From Bacteroidales bacterium (lineage in GTDB: Bacteria > Bacteroidota > Bacteroidia > Bacteroidales > UBA1715), in NCBI GenBank assembly GCA_017618935.1, contig JAFZTG010000171.1, positions 1-45,552 of the forward strand: DNA of 45,552 bases. Direction: 5' to 3'. This document shows, one piece after another, positions 44,475 through 45,552 of this stretch (positions are counted from its first letter, which is position 1; each line of letters opens with the position of its first letter). The translations under genes and the position numbers were made by a program. A model generated the notes under the pieces. That model did no database searches. It was not told where the DNA came from and was given only the letters and a program-made list of their open reading frames with translations.

Positions 44475-44488
44475 ATTCTTAATTTTTA
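44473..44488. repeat. AT-rich inverted repeat, right copy
   Basis: TAATTCTTAATTTTTA, reverse complement of 43457-43472. Confidence 0.6.
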
Positions 44489-44510
44489 CTTTTTAATTCT
44501 TCGTTTTCCC

Positions 44511-44518
44511 TATCTTTG
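44511..44518 (+). promoter_or_regulatory. PD-(D/E)XK gene -7 element
   Basis: TATCTTTG, 7 bp before the ATG at 44526. Transcription would start at or next to the ATG, so the message may be leaderless. Confidence 0.6.
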
Positions 44519-44525
44519 CCGTATT

Positions 44526-45200
44526 ATGAATGAAGAAACAGCAACACCGTACCCAGAGCGTACGGAAGAATATAGTTTGCTCGTGTGCGAACCTGCAACC
44601 GAGTATGGAAAACCTATTGGTTATCAAGGTACTACAATCACCAACGCCTTGAAAGATTATTATGCGTTTACTACCAACCGTGAGAAAGTTGATGTGTTGA
44701 AATGGATTGTTGTGCAACCCGATTTTACCGAGTCACAACGGTTTTCTACGGCGGAGAACAAGATTTACACATTATACACAAACCAATATGACGAAATTCT
44801 AAAAACGGGCGAAATACCAAACAATCTGCAAATTGCGCAAAAATTTGTGGCAAATGGATATGACGTGTTCTTACTTTCCAATCCAAAGGCAACCAAAAGC
44901 GCCGATTTCATTATTCGCAGGCGAAATTGTCTGTATTATGTTGAAGGAAAGACATCTTCGGGCGGAAGTTCTATTGAACATCGATTTGAAAAAGGAGCAG
45001 AACAAGCTAACGCAATTGCATTACAATTTACAGATACGATGAGTCTTTACAGACTATCTTCTGCTATAAAAACCGCTTTTGAGAGAAACGAATCTTTACG
45101 TTGTTTATTCTTATTTAAAGGCAAAAAACTTATATTCATAAAACAGACAGATGCAACATCGAAAAAATTTTATCAAACCTTTTTGCGTTTATGGAAATAA
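44526..45200 (+). CDS. Stand-alone PD-(D/E)XK / CdiA-tRNase-like protein
   Basis: 224 residues from ATG 44526, chosen because the -7 box at 44511 lies just before it. The C-terminal half has FVANGYDVFLLSNPKATKSADFIIRRRNCLYYVEGKTSSGGSSIEHRFEKGAEQANAIALQ. The D in SADF and the E-G-K after two strands make a D-x(n)-E-x-K nuclease centre, and the GYDVFLL and QANAI parts recall the CdiA C-terminal tRNase toxin family and related phage or conjugative-element proteins. There is no signal peptide, secretion domain or immunity gene beside it. A strong terminator follows. Confidence 0.7.
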   Translation: MNEETATPYPERTEEYSLLVCEPATEYGKPIGYQGTTITNALKDYYAFTTNREKVDVLKWIVVQPDFTESQRFSTAENKIYTLYTNQYDEILKTGEIPNNLQIAQKFVANGYDVFLLSNPKATKSADFIIRRRNCLYYVEGKTSSGGSSIEHRFEKGAEQANAIALQFTDTMSLYRLSSAIKTAFERNESLRCLFLFKGKKLIFIKQTDATSKKFYQTFLRLWK

Positions 45201-45228
45201 AAAAAGGAGACAATTAAATCTCCTTTTT
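45201..45228 (+). terminator. Intrinsic terminator
   Basis: Stem AAAAAGGAGA and TCTCCTTTTT with an 8-base loop, directly after the stop of the nuclease-like gene. The T-run lies in the 3' arm. Confidence 0.8.
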
Positions 45229-45431
45229 ACAGGAATTCCGCGCCGTAGCCAGAATTCCGCACGAATTTAATCGGCCTTTGCCCACGTGTTTCTAAACTTT
45301 CGTCTTCATTTTTCACCAAGGACGTGGCAAATATACAACAATCTCTCTCGTTTGTCAATGTTTATGCACAAAAAAGAGCCACCGCTCGCGCGGCAGCCCT
45401 TCATTACGCATTCCTCATTTCGCATTACGCA
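45229..45431. other. Intergenic with short direct repeats
   Basis: GAATTCCGC occurs twice (45233-45241 and 45252-45260). Near 45405-45437, ATTACGCATT-type words are repeated, a sort of degenerate repeat often seen in this phylum. No gene seen. Confidence 0.4.
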
Positions 45432-45552
45432 TTATTCCTTCACCTCTTGCACAAGGCGGACAGATAGCCCGCCGTAGCGGCTGCCGTAGTAGTTCGTGCG
45501 CACGCCGCTGCTGTAGAAGAGCAGAGAGCTCGCGCCGCCGTAGTCGCCAGCC
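45432..45552 (-). CDS. C-terminus of an FGE/C-type-lectin-like or FISUMP-type protein (partial)
   Basis: Only the last 39 residues are inside the window; the gene continues beyond the right edge. They read YGGASSLLFYSSGVRTNYYGSRY and end SVRLVQEVKE. Such SVRLV ends are found in formylglycine-generating-enzyme-like, C-type-lectin-fold and Fibrobacter-type paralogous domains of Bacteroidota. The DNA is much richer in G+C than the rest of the window, and 21 of the first 27 complete codons end in C, while only 2 of the last 12 do. This pattern fits the variable region of a diversity-generating retroelement target, but no reverse transcriptase or template repeat is in the window. Confidence 0.55.
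   Translation of the reverse strand, partial: AGDYGGASSLLFYSSGVRTNYYGSRYGGLSVRLVQEVKE

Noticed and set aside
45229..45300. Template repeat of a diversity-generating retroelement next to the right-edge gene
   Set aside because: Only about 8-10 bases (CTACGGCG type) agree with the variable-looking codons; far too short for a template repeat.

Overview
The window looks like a chromosomal segment of an uncultured or less-studied Bacteroidota bacterium, most likely order Bacteroidales. The reasons are AT-rich DNA with A/T-rich leaders in place of Shine-Dalgarno sites, many promoters of the phylum's TAnnTTTG (-7) type, lipoproteins with short lipoboxes, a TonB-dependent receptor paired with a DUF4249 lipoprotein, and families such as DUF4292, DUF4175, DUF2490 and the AtpZ/bactofilin cluster. 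I saw no tRNA, rRNA, CRISPR array, transposase or integrase.

Region by region: 1-3.5 kb is an AT-rich accessory segment with a TdeIII-like restriction endonuclease and a three-gene HipB-HipS-HipT (split HipA) toxin-antitoxin operon preceded by three evenly spaced operator palindromes. 3.5-6.4 kb has a cytosolic TolB-like propeller, a CAP-domain lipoprotein, a purine-type phosphoribosyltransferase and an Rrf2 regulator. 6.4-12.2 kb is an envelope operon (TPR protein, DUF4292 lipoprotein, EnvC-like LytM protein with lost metal ligands, giant DUF4175 coiled-coil membrane protein). 12.2-14.8 kb on the minus strand holds bactofilin, AtpZ, a membrane protein, panB and an RluA-type pseudouridine synthase. 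14.9-18.6 kb holds a PAP2 phosphatase, an rRNA-type methyltransferase, a GH16 lipoprotein with InlB repeats and a CDF metal transporter. 18.6-22.0 kb is a tightly overlapping minus-strand operon: PgpH-like HD hydrolase, MBL hydrolase, GmhB-like phosphatase. Divergent from it are two degenerate enzyme homologues, a ProB-like kinase and a class IV aminotransferase-like protein. 23.6-25.9 kb is a sulfur assimilation operon (metY-cysK) with a candidate Rrf2 operator. 26.1-29.0 kb has folP, a secreted protein and an acidic lipoprotein. 29-34 kb has DUF4249, a TonB receptor and aspS. 34-39 kb has an acyl-CoA ligase, a SpoU methyltransferase, a small secreted protein and dxs. 39-45 kb has an OmpA-family lipoprotein, a truncated CAT-like gene, a GNAT acetyltransferase, a glutathione peroxidase, a carbohydrate-binding lipoprotein, a DUF2490 protein and a stand-alone PD-(D/E)XK/CdiA-tRNase-like protein. 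The right edge cuts a GC-rich gene whose C-terminus resembles the variable tail of FGE/C-type-lectin-fold proteins.

The most interesting elements are: the HipBST operon with its operator array; the pair of degenerate ProB/aminotransferase homologues; five copies of a REP-like palindrome (GTAGAGACG...CGTCTCTAC), one of which supplies the dxs stop codon; a 95-bp duplicated element with a hairpin kept by G-U wobbles; the Rrf2-type palindrome at the metY promoter; and the possible diversity-generating-retroelement target at the right edge. All function assignments come from reading motifs; no database search was run.
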